A program made the position numbers and the translations under genes. This document shows positions 26,485 through 34,695 of a stretch of DNA of 64,000 nucleotides, piece after piece. Source of the stretch: Natronolimnohabitans sp. A-GB9 (lineage in GTDB: Archaea > Halobacteriota > Halobacteria > Halobacteriales > Natrialbaceae); assembly GCF_030848565.1 (NCBI RefSeq), contig NZ_JAVDDV010000001.1, positions 186,001 to 250,000 on the forward strand, in the 5' to 3' direction. The number at the start of each line of letters is the position of its first letter. Positions within the stretch are counted from its first letter, which is position 1. Under the pieces are notes generated by a model, which saw only the letters and a list, made by a program, of their open reading frames with translations, did no database searches and was not told where the DNA came from.

Positions 26485-26952
26485 TACTACAAAACGAGTC
26501 AGGGGTTTTCGACTGAACGGGGGTCAAAATCTGTACTGACTTTTGTCCGGTAGTGTGAGGAGCCCCGTACCGGTATCTCGGCGCCCCGCAGACGGATCGC
26601 GGGTGTACTGGAACTGATGGATAGCAGACCGTATGGGGAGCCACTTTCTTGGGCAAATCGTAGTTCGGCTGGCACTGCGACGTCGCCCATACAACCGACT
26701 CGTCGTTCCGTTTTCCAACGGCAGTTCGGGACGTTTCGATCGTCGCTATCGTCGTCCGTCTGTGCTGGGCCCATAGATGATAACGCATAACATGTGCCGG
26801 GAAGAAAACGGGCATATGGATCTCCGAGACGGACAGCCACACCGACAGCTCATCTATCGATCCACCGCGGTCCGGGCGACGACAGTGAGTCAGTAACTAT
26901 GTCTGGAATCGGTCGACGACCGTCCACCGATCACCACACGAGGGAGTAAGCG
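26485..26952. other. Intergenic region without a recognisable gene
   Basis: 468 bp between the CoA-transferase and the regulator at 26953. I find no credible frame on either strand and no RNA gene. The right end (about 26780-26950) should contain the regulator's promoter. Confidence 0.4.
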
Positions 26953-27612
26953 ATGAGTTTCATCGCGGAGTATACGTTGTCGAACCCGATCCTCGAGGAG
27001 ACTCGACGGGCAGTGCCTACGGTCACGGTCGAAGTCGAAGACGAACAGCCGGCACAGGGCGAGCAGTCACAACTGATCTTCTGGGCGAGTGGAGAGGAAG
27101 ACGCCCTCGAACGGTTCTTTCGGGAACTCCCGAACGATCCGTCGATTACGTCGTTCGAACTGCTCTCGATCCTCGACGAACGACGTCTCTTCCGAGTCAC
27201 GCTGACCGATTCGGGTGAACGAGGCCTGACGTATACGGACGCGATAGCGCTCGATATCACGTTTCTCGATATCGAAGCGAGGGGGATCGGAATGCAGTAC
27301 CGCGCTCAGGTTCCAAACCGTGACGTACTGTTCGAATACCGCAAGCGGTGTGAAGAGCGCGATCTCTCGTTCGAGCTTCGGCGACTCTACCGGAGCGAGG
27401 CAGCGACGACGGAAAAATACGATCTGACTCCCCGCCAACGGGACGTGTTACGCCGTGCGCTAGCGGAAGGATACTTCGAAGTCCCACGCGAGATATCGAC
27501 GGCAGAACTGGCCGAGGAGTTCGATATCTCGAGTCAAGCGATATCCGCCCTCCTTCGACGCGGCCAAAAGGCGATCCTCCAGAGCACGCTCGATGACGGG
27601 GATAGTATATAA
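26953..27612 (+). CDS. Bacterio-opsin-activator-type HTH regulator
   Basis: A 219-residue transcription regulator of the Bat-type HTH-10 group. The first ~150 residues form the alpha/beta sensor-like domain typical of the family (MSFIAEYTLSNPILEETRRA, then FFRELPNDPSITSFELLSIL). The C-terminal HTH begins LTPRQRDVLRRALAEGYFEV, followed by ISTAELAEEFDISSQAISAL, a hallmark of the group. The signal is unknown. It lies next to the methylaspartate-cycle genes and could regulate them, but proximity is the only evidence. The HalOD1 protein gene follows in the same direction. Confidence 0.85.
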   Translation: MSFIAEYTLSNPILEETRRAVPTVTVEVEDEQPAQGEQSQLIFWASGEEDALERFFRELPNDPSITSFELLSILDERRLFRVTLTDSGERGLTYTDAIALDITFLDIEARGIGMQYRAQVPNRDVLFEYRKRCEERDLSFELRRLYRSEAATTEKYDLTPRQRDVLRRALAEGYFEVPREISTAELAEEFDISSQAISALLRRGQKAILQSTLDDGDSI

Positions 27613-27671
27613 AGCGTTGGTCGATCAACCCGGAAAAACTCCCCTCGATACCACCTCACCTACTCGTAGCG

Positions 27672-27995
27672 ATGTCCACGAGCCGCGATCAGCCACGAGG
27701 GGAACCTTGCCAGGAGTGTATCACGTACACTGCATCGGACGATGAGAGTCTCTTCGACGCCGTCATCACGGCGTTACAGAAGGCTGCAGCCGAGACGCCA
27801 TCGAGTGACGACGTCGAGACGCCGTCGGTCGGTGGGCTCTCTCCGCTCTTCGAATCGATCGATCCCGACGCACTCGACCGACTCTTCAGTTCCACAGGCA
27901 GCGGTGCGACGAGATCCGGCTCCGTCTCCTTTACGCACGACGGGTACGAGGTAACTGCGACGGCCGCGGGCGAGGTCGTCGTCTCGAGCGAATAG
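27672..27995 (+). CDS. HalOD1-domain protein
   Basis: A 107-residue haloarchaeal output-domain protein. It starts MSTSRDQPRGEPCQECITYT, with the HalOD1-typical phrases DESLFDAVITALQKAA, LSPLFESIDPDALDRLF and the closing VSFTHDGYEVTATAAGEVVV. HalOD1 domains often occur alone or at the end of sensor proteins in haloarchaea; their output is not known. It lies 60 bp after the HTH regulator in the same direction and is probably cotranscribed. Confidence 0.8.
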   Translation: MSTSRDQPRGEPCQECITYTASDDESLFDAVITALQKAAAETPSSDDVETPSVGGLSPLFESIDPDALDRLFSSTGSGATRSGSVSFTHDGYEVTATAAGEVVVSSE

Positions 27996-28148
27996 GGAAT
28001 ACAGTATCCGGTCTCGAGTACTCCTTCTTCGACGAGCGACTCCGTCGAGCGACGCCTGAGCGAGCGCACCTCGTTCGTGATCGACGGCCCGACGTTCTAT
28101 TCGAACAGCTGGTTCGGTAGCCGTCTCGATGGACGTCGGACTCGGACG

Positions 28149-28325
28149 CTACTCGGACTCGAGTGCGTCGGGAGCGATCCGACAGCCACAGGGAGCCACG
28201 ACGCCGTCAGTCGGGCCGAGAACAGTCATCGAGGCGACCGACGAGCCACAGGATGGACAGTCGGGAACCGACGACATCGATGGCGAGTCGTCGGCCGCGA
28301 GGGTCTCGTTTACCTCCACTGGCAC
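28149..28325 (-). CDS. Small CPxCG zinc-finger protein
   Basis: A 58-residue protein from a GTG at 28325 to TAG at 28149. The N-terminal 20 residues are acidic; the rest is PDCPSCGSSVASMTVLGPTD and then GVVAPCGCRIAPDALESE. The two Cys pairs (CPSC and CGC) can bind one zinc ion. The GTG is just after an in-frame stop, so the protein cannot be much longer. An internal ATG before SSVPDC is an alternative start. Small single-zinc proteins of this kind are widespread in haloarchaea, often with regulatory effects. The specific function is unknown. Confidence 0.65.
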   Translation of the reverse strand: MPVEVNETLAADDSPSMSSVPDCPSCGSSVASMTVLGPTDGVVAPCGCRIAPDALESE

Positions 28326-28871
28326 CACCCACCGCTAGTCGTGATTCGAAACGGCGTCACTCGACGTCGTGGGTGGTTCGACGGCCGTGCGGGACGGTCG
28401 AGTCCCGGAGGGGTACGTACACTCATAGCTTCGACTCGCGCGAGGCGAACACCGTGTATTCGACACGGGTCCTTCTCGAGAATCGTGCGAGTGCTATTAT
28501 TAAATTCTGCCTACATTAACTTATATCTGTTGAACAAAAATGAAAGGTAGATGGTGTCGAAAATCGGTGATCGGAACCCAGTAACTACCGATCGCTATAA
28601 TCGATTTCGATCCCCCAACCAATAGCTATTACGGTCAATTCAGACGGTCTCCTGTCGTCACGTCTCGTCGATCGCCGACCTCGTGCCGGCGATCGGCGGG
28701 AGATCGGGACAGCAGTCCGTAGCAGGAAGCGCTGCCCGACGACCGTGGCAGGAACGCTCCCGTGAGATCTCGAGTGACACGCTCACGATCAGTGCGACGA
28801 CTGCAGGCCGTCGGAAACGGAGCTATCGCTGGGGGAGAGACGGTCGAGAAAAACGCGGTCGGTGGGCGGCC
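28326..28871. other. Intergenic region with a palindromic element
   Basis: 546 bp between psmB and the small zinc-finger gene, both on the minus strand. It includes an AT-rich stretch at about 28495-28550 and the family B palindrome at 28642-28721. No credible reading frame is seen. Confidence 0.45.
28642..28721. repeat. MITE-like palindrome, family B, copy 1
   Basis: An 80 bp element beginning AGACGGTCTCCTGTCGTCAC and ending GGGACAGCAGTCCGTA. The ends are imperfect inverted copies, and the centre GATCGCCGACC faces GGCGATCGGCG. The same ends and order recur inverted at 37318-37386. Confidence 0.65.
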
Positions 28872-29603
28872 TTACAGGACCTCGTCGAAGTCGTGGTGGC
28901 CGTGGATGTCGACGCCCTCGTCGGTGATCTCACAGAGGAACACACCGTTACCGGAGCCGGTGTCACGTTCGACGGCGGATTTGATACCGCGGGTGGCGAC
29001 CGTCTTGGCCTCCTCGTTGGACATGTCCTCTTCGTACGCCTGCTCTAAGTGACCGTAGGCGAGTTGCATCCCGGAGCCGGTGACGGTGTAGTCGTCTTCC
29101 ATGACGCCGCCGGCGGGGTCGATGCTGTAGACGTGACTTCCTTCCTCGTCGACGCCGCCCAGGATCGGGTGGATCGCGAAGAACGGGCCGCCGCGGGCGA
29201 AGTTCCCTGCCAGCGTCGCCAGCGCGTCGATGCTCATGTCCTCACCGCGTCGAGCCTCATAGAGGTTGACCTCCGCGCGGAGACTCGAGATGAACGACTG
29301 GGCGCCGCCAACGCTCCCGACCAGCGTAAGCGCGCCGGTGGGGTGGATCTGTTCGACCTTCTGGACGTTCTTGTTCGAGACGAAGCGGCCGCCGAGGCTG
29401 GCGCGCATGTCCGTCGCGATGACGACGCCGTCGGCCGTCGAGATACCGATCGTCGTCGTCCCGGTCTTGTTGACGTTGTCGAGGTCGGCCCGCGAGAGGT
29501 CGTTTTCGGGCATCGACCCGATCTCCGGCCCGTAGGGGTTGGGCTCGTCGGTCAACTGGTCGACCGTCCGGGAGAAGTCCGAATTATGTTGGGGTGCTCG
29601 CAT
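28872..29603 (-). CDS. psmB: Proteasome subunit beta
   Basis: A 243-residue beta subunit of the archaeal 20S proteasome. The start is MRAPQHNSDFSRTVDQLTDE. A 48-residue propeptide ends in NKTG, and autocleavage exposes the catalytic Thr at TTTIGISTADGVVIATDMRA. The Lys in ASLGGRFVSNKNVQKVEQIH and the Asp in IATDMRAS complete the active site. The last residues form the usual HDFDEVL tail. Longer in-frame starts upstream have no family support. A small membrane protein gene lies about 130 bp upstream on the same strand. Confidence 0.94.
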   Translation of the reverse strand: MRAPQHNSDFSRTVDQLTDEPNPYGPEIGSMPENDLSRADLDNVNKTGTTTIGISTADGVVIATDMRASLGGRFVSNKNVQKVEQIHPTGALTLVGSVGGAQSFISSLRAEVNLYEARRGEDMSIDALATLAGNFARGGPFFAIHPILGGVDEEGSHVYSIDPAGGVMEDDYTVTGSGMQLAYGHLEQAYEEDMSNEEAKTVATRGIKSAVERDTGSGNGVFLCEITDEGVDIHGHHDFDEVL

Positions 29604-29732
29604 TGACCGAACGTTACGACCGGCACGATATAAAACACCGGCGGTCACCGCCGTGGTTTCCGCTTCTCGAGCCGACGACTCTCGATTCTCGACTCGAGTC
29701 ATCAGAAATCAGCACGATACAGTGTGAACCGA

Positions 29733-29912
29733 TCAGGCGTCCCCAGACTGGCTGGCCTCGTAGGCGTCCTCGACGTTGGCGAGGAGCCGGTGGATCGGGA
29801 GAGTGATTCCGGCCTGACGGGCGGCGATTGCGAGAGGCATCGCGACGATCCCGATCACGATGCACAGTTGGTACAGTGCGAACAGGGTCGCGCGGTACAC
29901 GCGGGATATCAT
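29733..29912 (-). CDS. Small membrane protein, haloarchaeal
   Basis: A 59-residue protein starting MISRVYRATLFALYQLCIVI, with one hydrophobic helix running to about residue 30 (ALYQLCIVIGIVAMPLAIAA). The C-terminal half is amphipathic (LPIHRLLANVEDAYEASQSG). A TATA-like GTTTATATATCA at 29942-29953 on the minus strand fits a nearly leaderless transcript and supports the start. I recall similar small genes near psmB in other haloarchaea but cannot confirm this. The role is unknown. Confidence 0.6.
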   Translation of the reverse strand: MISRVYRATLFALYQLCIVIGIVAMPLAIAARQAGITLPIHRLLANVEDAYEASQSGDA

Positions 29913-30219
29913 CAGCGTTCAGCCGTGGCTCAGACGGAGGTGATATATAAACTTTCTTGAAACGCGAGATCGATAACGATCGATAATTGTAGAACGGGTC
30001 GACGCAGTCATGCGATTCAAATCAAGGTTCAGTATAGACAACTCAAGGTGTACTCGAGACGATGTACGGCTATGCAGGCGGGAATCGATCCGCCTCATCT
30101 TCGTAACTTATGCGAATCATTCGGCTCACGTGCGCACCGTCGACGCGCCGGCGTGAGTGTGTCACGAACGGTCGGCGACGAACCGCAAGACAAGAAACCC
30201 CCCGGAACGACTACTGCAT
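29913..30219. other. Divergent intergenic region
   Basis: 307 bp between the small membrane protein gene and the DUF555 gene. It contains the TATA-like box at 29942-29953 for the minus-strand gene. Nothing else is recognised. Confidence 0.45.
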
Positions 30220-30573
30220 ATGAGCAATTATCTCGTCGCGATGGAAGCGGCGTGGCTAGTTCGCGACGTCGAGGAGATCGACGACGCGATCGGCGTCGCC
30301 GTCAGCGAAGCCGGGAAGCGACTCAACAACGAAGACATGGACTACGTCGAGGTCGAAGTCGGCGCGACGGGTTGTCCCGCGTGTGGCGAACCGTTCGACT
30401 CCGCCTTCATCGCGGCCGATACCGCCCTCGTCGGGCTCGCACTCGAGATGGAAGTGTTCAACGCCGACGGCGAGGAACACGCCTCTCGAATCGCCAAAAG
30501 CGAGGTCGGCGGCGCGCTGCGTGACGTCCCGCTGTCGGTCGTCGAAGTGATCGAAGCGCCCGACGAAGACTAA
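30220..30573 (+). CDS. DUF555 / UPF0212 family protein
   Basis: A 117-residue cytosolic protein of the archaeal UPF0212 family. It begins MSNYLVAMEAAWLVRDVEEI, and the conserved middle is DYVEVEVGATGCPACGEPFD, with a CPAC pair that may bind metal, followed by SAFIAADTALVGLALEME. The end SRIAKSEVGGALRDVPLSVV is also typical. The ATG at 30220 matches the family start; the longer frame upstream is not conserved. The biochemical role is unknown. Confidence 0.88.
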   Translation: MSNYLVAMEAAWLVRDVEEIDDAIGVAVSEAGKRLNNEDMDYVEVEVGATGCPACGEPFDSAFIAADTALVGLALEMEVFNADGEEHASRIAKSEVGGALRDVPLSVVEVIEAPDED

Positions 30574-30668
30574 TACTGTCGTCATCGGTCGGCCGAACCG
30601 TCGACCGACGGCTGGCGAAATCAGTACTGACCCAAAGTATTTTTGATAACCCGCAGTTATTGGTCCGT

Positions 30669-31208
30669 ATGGAACTCCCGACGCCCGCGGACCTGCGCCA
30701 GCGCCGTACCGATCTCGGGCTGACCCAGAGCGAACTCGCGGAGAAGGCCGACGTCTCCCAGCCGTTGATCGCCCGGATCGAGGGCGGAGACGTCGATCCG
30801 CGCCTCTCGACGCTCCGGCGGATCGTCAACGCCCTAGAGAAGGCCGAAAGCGACGTCGTCCGCGCCGAGGACCTGATGAACGAGGCGGTCGTCAGCGTCT
30901 CACCGGACGACGCCGTCACGGAGGCCGCCCGCAAGATGGAAGAGGAGGCCTACTCCCAGCTTGCGGTTATCCAGGACGGAATTCCGGTCGGCTCGATCAG
31001 CCAGAGCGACCTCGTCCACCTCGATTCCGAGGCTCGAGACGAATCCGTCGAGGAGCACATGAGCGAGAGCTTCCCGACGGTCTCGAAAGACGCGACGCTG
31101 GACGAGATCAGCAACCTACTCGAGCACTACAAGGCCGTGATGATCACCGAGGCCGGTGAGACGGTCGGGATCATCACCGAAGCCGACATCGCGTCGCGGT
31201 TCTCCTGA
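30669..31208 (+). CDS. XRE-type HTH protein with CBS pair
   Basis: A 179-residue regulator. The N terminus is an XRE helix-turn-helix (LRQRRTDLGLTQSELAEKAD, then VSQPLIARIEGGDVDPRLST). Residues 65-179 are two CBS motifs (DLMNEAVVSVSPDDAVTEAA and VEEHMSESFPTVSKDATLDE) ending GIITEADIASRF. Such proteins are typical for euryarchaea and probably couple ligand sensing to DNA binding. The start at 30669 (MELPTPADL) is preferred; two codons upstream is another ATG-class start. It is convergent with urtE. Confidence 0.9.
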   Translation: MELPTPADLRQRRTDLGLTQSELAEKADVSQPLIARIEGGDVDPRLSTLRRIVNALEKAESDVVRAEDLMNEAVVSVSPDDAVTEAARKMEEEAYSQLAVIQDGIPVGSISQSDLVHLDSEARDESVEEHMSESFPTVSKDATLDEISNLLEHYKAVMITEAGETVGIITEADIASRFS

Positions 31209-31226
31209 TCGCGACCACGGTCCGTC

Positions 31227-31925
31227 TCAGACCGCGAGATACTCCGTCACCGCGTCGCGTGACTCGAGGCGCTCCGGGCCGAGTTCGTCGACGATAGCGC
31301 CCTTGTCGATGGCATAACAGCGCTCGCCGAGCCGTTGGACGACGTGGAGGTTCTGCTCGACGAACAGGATCGTCGTTCCCAGTTCCTCGTTGACCCGCCG
31401 CAGGTCACGCGTGATATCCTGGACGATCGACGGCTGGACGCCCTCGGATGGCTCGTCGAGTACCAACAGCTCCGGGTTGCCGATCAACGCGCGGCCGATC
31501 GCGAGCAGCTGTTGTTGGCCGCCGCTCATCGTCCCCGCCTCTTGGTCGCGGCGCTCCTCGAGGATGGGGAAGTAGTCGTAGACGGCATCGTACTGCAGGT
31601 CGTCGGTGCCGTCGTTGATCGTCTCACCCATTCGCAGGTTCTCCTCGACGGTCAACTCCGGGAAGACGTCCCGGCCCTGCGGAATGTATCCCATCCCGTG
31701 GCGTGCCCGAACGTCTGCCGGCTCGTCGGTAACGTCCTCGCCGTCGAAGACGATCCGGCCCTCGTCGGCCTCGAGCAGCCCCATGACGGTCTTGACGAGT
31801 GTCGTCTTACCGACGCCGTTTTTCCCCATGATACCGACGATCTCTCCGGTCTCGACGCTGACGTCGATGCCGCGGAGAATCGGTGTCTTGCTGTACGACG
31901 CGTGTACGTTCGTGATTTCGAGCAT
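31227..31925 (-). CDS. urtE: Urea ABC transporter ATP-binding protein UrtE
   Basis: A 232-residue ABC ATPase of the LivF/UrtE type that energises import. Walker A is GIMGKNGVGKTTLVKTVMGL, the signature is MSGGQQQLLAIGRAL, and Walker B is LLVLDEPSEGVQPSIV. The PSEG(V/I)QPS phrase is a mark of UrtE, where amino-acid transporters usually have PSxGLAP. It ends the five-gene minus-strand urt operon and its ATG shares a base with the end of urtD. Confidence 0.9.
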   Translation of the reverse strand: MLEITNVHASYSKTPILRGIDVSVETGEIVGIMGKNGVGKTTLVKTVMGLLEADEGRIVFDGEDVTDEPADVRARHGMGYIPQGRDVFPELTVEENLRMGETINDGTDDLQYDAVYDYFPILEERRDQEAGTMSGGQQQLLAIGRALIGNPELLVLDEPSEGVQPSIVQDITRDLRRVNEELGTTILFVEQNLHVVQRLGERCYAIDKGAIVDELGPERLESRDAVTEYLAV

Positions 31926-32701
31926 CAGTGATCTTCCCCCAGGTAAATCCGCTTGACTTCGGGATCCGCTTTGATTTCCTCGATGGAGCCTTCGCGGAAG
32001 ATCGTCCCCTGGTCGAGGACAGTGACACGGTCCGCGATCGATTCGACGAAGTCGATATCGTGTTCGATGACGATCAGGGCGACGCCGTCGTCGGCTGCGA
32101 TCTCACACAAGAGGTCGGCGATTTCGGCGGTCTCCTCGACCGAGAGGCCAGCGACTGGCTCGTCGAGCAACAGGAGCTTCGGCTCCAGGGCCATTGCCAT
32201 CCCGATCTCCAGACGTTGTTGCTGGCCGTGTGAGAGGTCCGAGGCGGTCGTCTCGCGTTCGGCGAGCAGATCGAACCGTTCGAGGATCTCGCGTGTGCGC
32301 ACAGCGAAGTCGTCGTCGACGACCTGCTGCAGCGGGACCCGCAGGTTCTGGGCGACGGTCAACCCCTCGTAGATGCTGGGGACCTGGAACTTCATGCTGA
32401 TCCCGCGTTCGACGCGTTCGTGTGACGGCATCGCCGTAATGTCGTGACCGTCGTAGTAGATCGAACCGGCCGTCGGCTCGAGCTGGCCCGTAAGCAGGTT
32501 GAGGAACGTGCTCTTGCCGGCGCCGTTGGGCCCGATGAGACAGCGCAGTTCGCCCTCCTCGAGGGCGAAGTCGACGTCGTCGGTCGCCGTGAGGCCGCCG
32601 AACTCCTTTCGAAGATCCCGCGTCTGCAGGACCCGGGACGATTTCCTGCCGGTCTCGTCGACTGCCGGTTTCGTCTTGATTGTCGGATCGCTTACTGCCA
32701 T
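31925..32701 (-). CDS. urtD: Urea ABC transporter ATP-binding protein UrtD
   Basis: A 258-residue ABC ATPase of the LivG/UrtD type. Walker A is LIGPNGAGKSTFLNLLTGQL, the signature is LSHGQQQRLEIGMAMALEPK (typical UrtD/LivG LSHGQ), and Walker B is LLLLDEPVAGLSVEETAEIA. The C-terminal phrase ALIVIEHDIDFVESIADRVT is the H-loop region. The first ~25 residues are an extra N-terminal tail. The start overlaps the urtC stop. Confidence 0.9.
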   Translation of the reverse strand: MAVSDPTIKTKPAVDETGRKSSRVLQTRDLRKEFGGLTATDDVDFALEEGELRCLIGPNGAGKSTFLNLLTGQLEPTAGSIYYDGHDITAMPSHERVERGISMKFQVPSIYEGLTVAQNLRVPLQQVVDDDFAVRTREILERFDLLAERETTASDLSHGQQQRLEIGMAMALEPKLLLLDEPVAGLSVEETAEIADLLCEIAADDGVALIVIEHDIDFVESIADRVTVLDQGTIFREGSIEEIKADPEVKRIYLGEDH

Positions 32702-33816
32702 CAATCGTCACCTCCGGGGTAATCGGTCGCTGCGGGCGTCTCTGCCGGCTCCGGATCGTTCGGCTCGCGGTACTCGGCCACGTGGTCGTGTAACCGCGGC
32801 GCGACCCCTTCCGGCATCACCAGGACGACGAACACGAGCAACGATCCGATAAAGACCAGCGCCCACTCGCTGCCCGAGATCGCGAGCTGGTAGTCGACGA
32901 ACTGGATCGCGAGCGCGGCGCCGACGGTGCCAAGCAGGGACGTCCGGCCGCCGACGCTGGCCCAGACGACCGGCAGCGCGGCTGCAGTGATCCCGAAGAC
33001 GCTCGGATCGATGTAGTTGTTCTGGGTCGTAAACAGGACGCCGCCGAGGCCGGCGATAGCGCCGCCGATCGTGAACACGGCGAACTTGATAAACGTCGTG
33101 TCGTAGCCGAACATCTCGGTCCGGGTCTCGTCCTCACGGGTTGCGACCATCGCGTAGCCAAACTGGCTGTTGACCAGCGCGCGCAGGCCAAGATACGTCG
33201 CCACGACCGTACCGAGCGTCACGTAGTAGTGACCGACGAGTCCGACCTCGAGACCGACGGAGCCGACACCGATCCCGAGATCCGGGACGCCGCTCATGCC
33301 GTTGAACCCGCCGAGGCGAGCGTCGCCGATCGCCCACTCGCCGCCGGCGGTCTGCCCCATGAACGTAAACAACACGAGCGCCACGACGAGCGTGAGGATC
33401 GTCACGTAGACGTCCCGGACGCCGCCGTAGAACATGAAGTAGCCGAGCACTGCGGCGAAGGCCGTCGAGACGGCGACCGCTGCGAGCAGACCGAGCGTCG
33501 CTCCGGTCAGCGTCGAGACGTTGATCGCGACGATCCCGAAGGCGTAGCCGGCGACGCCGAAGAAGGCGACCTGGCCGAAACTCAGGATGCCACAGTAGCC
33601 CCAGATGAACGCGAGGCTCATCCCGAGCAACGCGTACGCGAGGAACACGGCCCCGACCTCCGCGGCGTAGTAGCCGAAGACGACGGGCATCGCCGCGAGA
33701 AGCGCCACAGCGACGGCCAGGCCGGCCCAGAACGCCGACGAGTTACCGAGCGTGTTCGGTCCCTCGAAGGGTCGACGGAGCTGGGCGAGATGTCCGTCGC
33801 TCGAGTCGACGCTCAT
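32701..33816 (-). CDS. urtC: Urea ABC transporter permease UrtC
   Basis: A 371-residue LivM/UrtC permease with about ten transmembrane helices. Recognisable are GMSLAFIWGYCGILSFGQVA (the family SLGQ-type loop), AGYAFGIVAINVSTLTG, and the cytosolic EAA-like loop VATREDETRTEMFGYDTTFI. It forms the translocation path with UrtB. Its ATG overlaps the end of urtB by four bases. The tail is acidic and Pro-rich, as is common in haloarchaea. Confidence 0.9.
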   Translation of the reverse strand: MSVDSSDGHLAQLRRPFEGPNTLGNSSAFWAGLAVAVALLAAMPVVFGYYAAEVGAVFLAYALLGMSLAFIWGYCGILSFGQVAFFGVAGYAFGIVAINVSTLTGATLGLLAAVAVSTAFAAVLGYFMFYGGVRDVYVTILTLVVALVLFTFMGQTAGGEWAIGDARLGGFNGMSGVPDLGIGVGSVGLEVGLVGHYYVTLGTVVATYLGLRALVNSQFGYAMVATREDETRTEMFGYDTTFIKFAVFTIGGAIAGLGGVLFTTQNNYIDPSVFGITAAALPVVWASVGGRTSLLGTVGAALAIQFVDYQLAISGSEWALVFIGSLLVFVVLVMPEGVAPRLHDHVAEYREPNDPEPAETPAATDYPGGDD

Positions 33817-34694
33817 TCGCTCTCACCCCGTTTCTCGCGGAGGTCCGCGAGCAGGCCGGTGATCCCCTCGGGTAGCAGTCGGATGGCGACGATCGCGGCG
33901 ATCAACATCGCGACCTGGCCCATGAACGTCCCGGCAACGTTCGTGACTGCTGCGTTGACGGTCCCGAGGAAGCCACTGGCGAGGACGGTGCCGACGATGA
34001 CCGAGGCACCACCGACGACGACGGCGACGAAGGCCTCGACGAGAAAGCCCGTCCCGTACTCGGGAGTGATCGGCATCACGGGCGCGTACAGCGCGCCGGT
34101 CAGTCCCGCAAGCGCCGAGCCGATGGCGAACGTCGAGGCGTACATCCGATCGGTGTCGATTCCCATGCTGCGAGCCGTCTCCTCGTCTTGCATCGTCGCA
34201 CGGGCGCGGACGCCGAAGTCCGTCCACATGAACAGCGCGTAGAGGCCGCCGAGCAGTCCGACGGCGATCACCGCGAGGACGAGGTAGTAGACGGGACCGT
34301 CGACGATCGGCAGCTGTCCAAACGGAATCCCGATCCCGGGCGCGGAGTTACCGAAGACGATCCGGACGAGCTGGATCATCACGAGGCTGATCCCCCAGGT
34401 GACGACCATCGAGTCGAGCAGTCGGCCGTAGAGGTGGCGGATGATCAGTCGCTCGAGAACGACGCCGAAGACGGCCGTGATCACGACGCCTGCAAGCATC
34501 GCGAGGGGCAAGGGCAGACCCGCGGCGAAGCTAAACGTCGTCGCGTAGGCCCCGACGAGGATGAACTCGCCGTGGGCGAGGTTGATGATTCCCATCATGC
34601 CGAAGATCACCGCGAGGCCGACCGTCGCCAACACGACGAAGGCAAAGATCTCGACGAACTCGAAGCCGAAGTCGAGCAGTCCGAGTCCCGCCAT
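33813..34694 (-). CDS. urtB: Urea ABC transporter permease UrtB
   Basis: A 293-residue LivH/UrtB permease. Family phrases are GMMGIINLAHGEFILVGAYA (the N-LAHGE motif) near the N terminus and ARATMQDEETARSMGIDTDR in the cytosolic loop, with about eight hydrophobic helices. The ATG at 34694 (MAGLGLLDFGFEFV) lies just beyond the urtA stop. The length equals that of permease-only UrtB and lacks the long N-terminal domain of some bacterial forms. Confidence 0.9.
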   Translation of the reverse strand: MAGLGLLDFGFEFVEIFAFVVLATVGLAVIFGMMGIINLAHGEFILVGAYATTFSFAAGLPLPLAMLAGVVITAVFGVVLERLIIRHLYGRLLDSMVVTWGISLVMIQLVRIVFGNSAPGIGIPFGQLPIVDGPVYYLVLAVIAVGLLGGLYALFMWTDFGVRARATMQDEETARSMGIDTDRMYASTFAIGSALAGLTGALYAPVMPITPEYGTGFLVEAFVAVVVGGASVIVGTVLASGFLGTVNAAVTNVAGTFMGQVAMLIAAIVAIRLLPEGITGLLADLREKRGESE

Positions 34695-34695
34695 C

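Noticed and set aside
30048-30524. Arg-rich frame overlapping DUF555
   Set aside because: Wrong frame of a well-known family gene.
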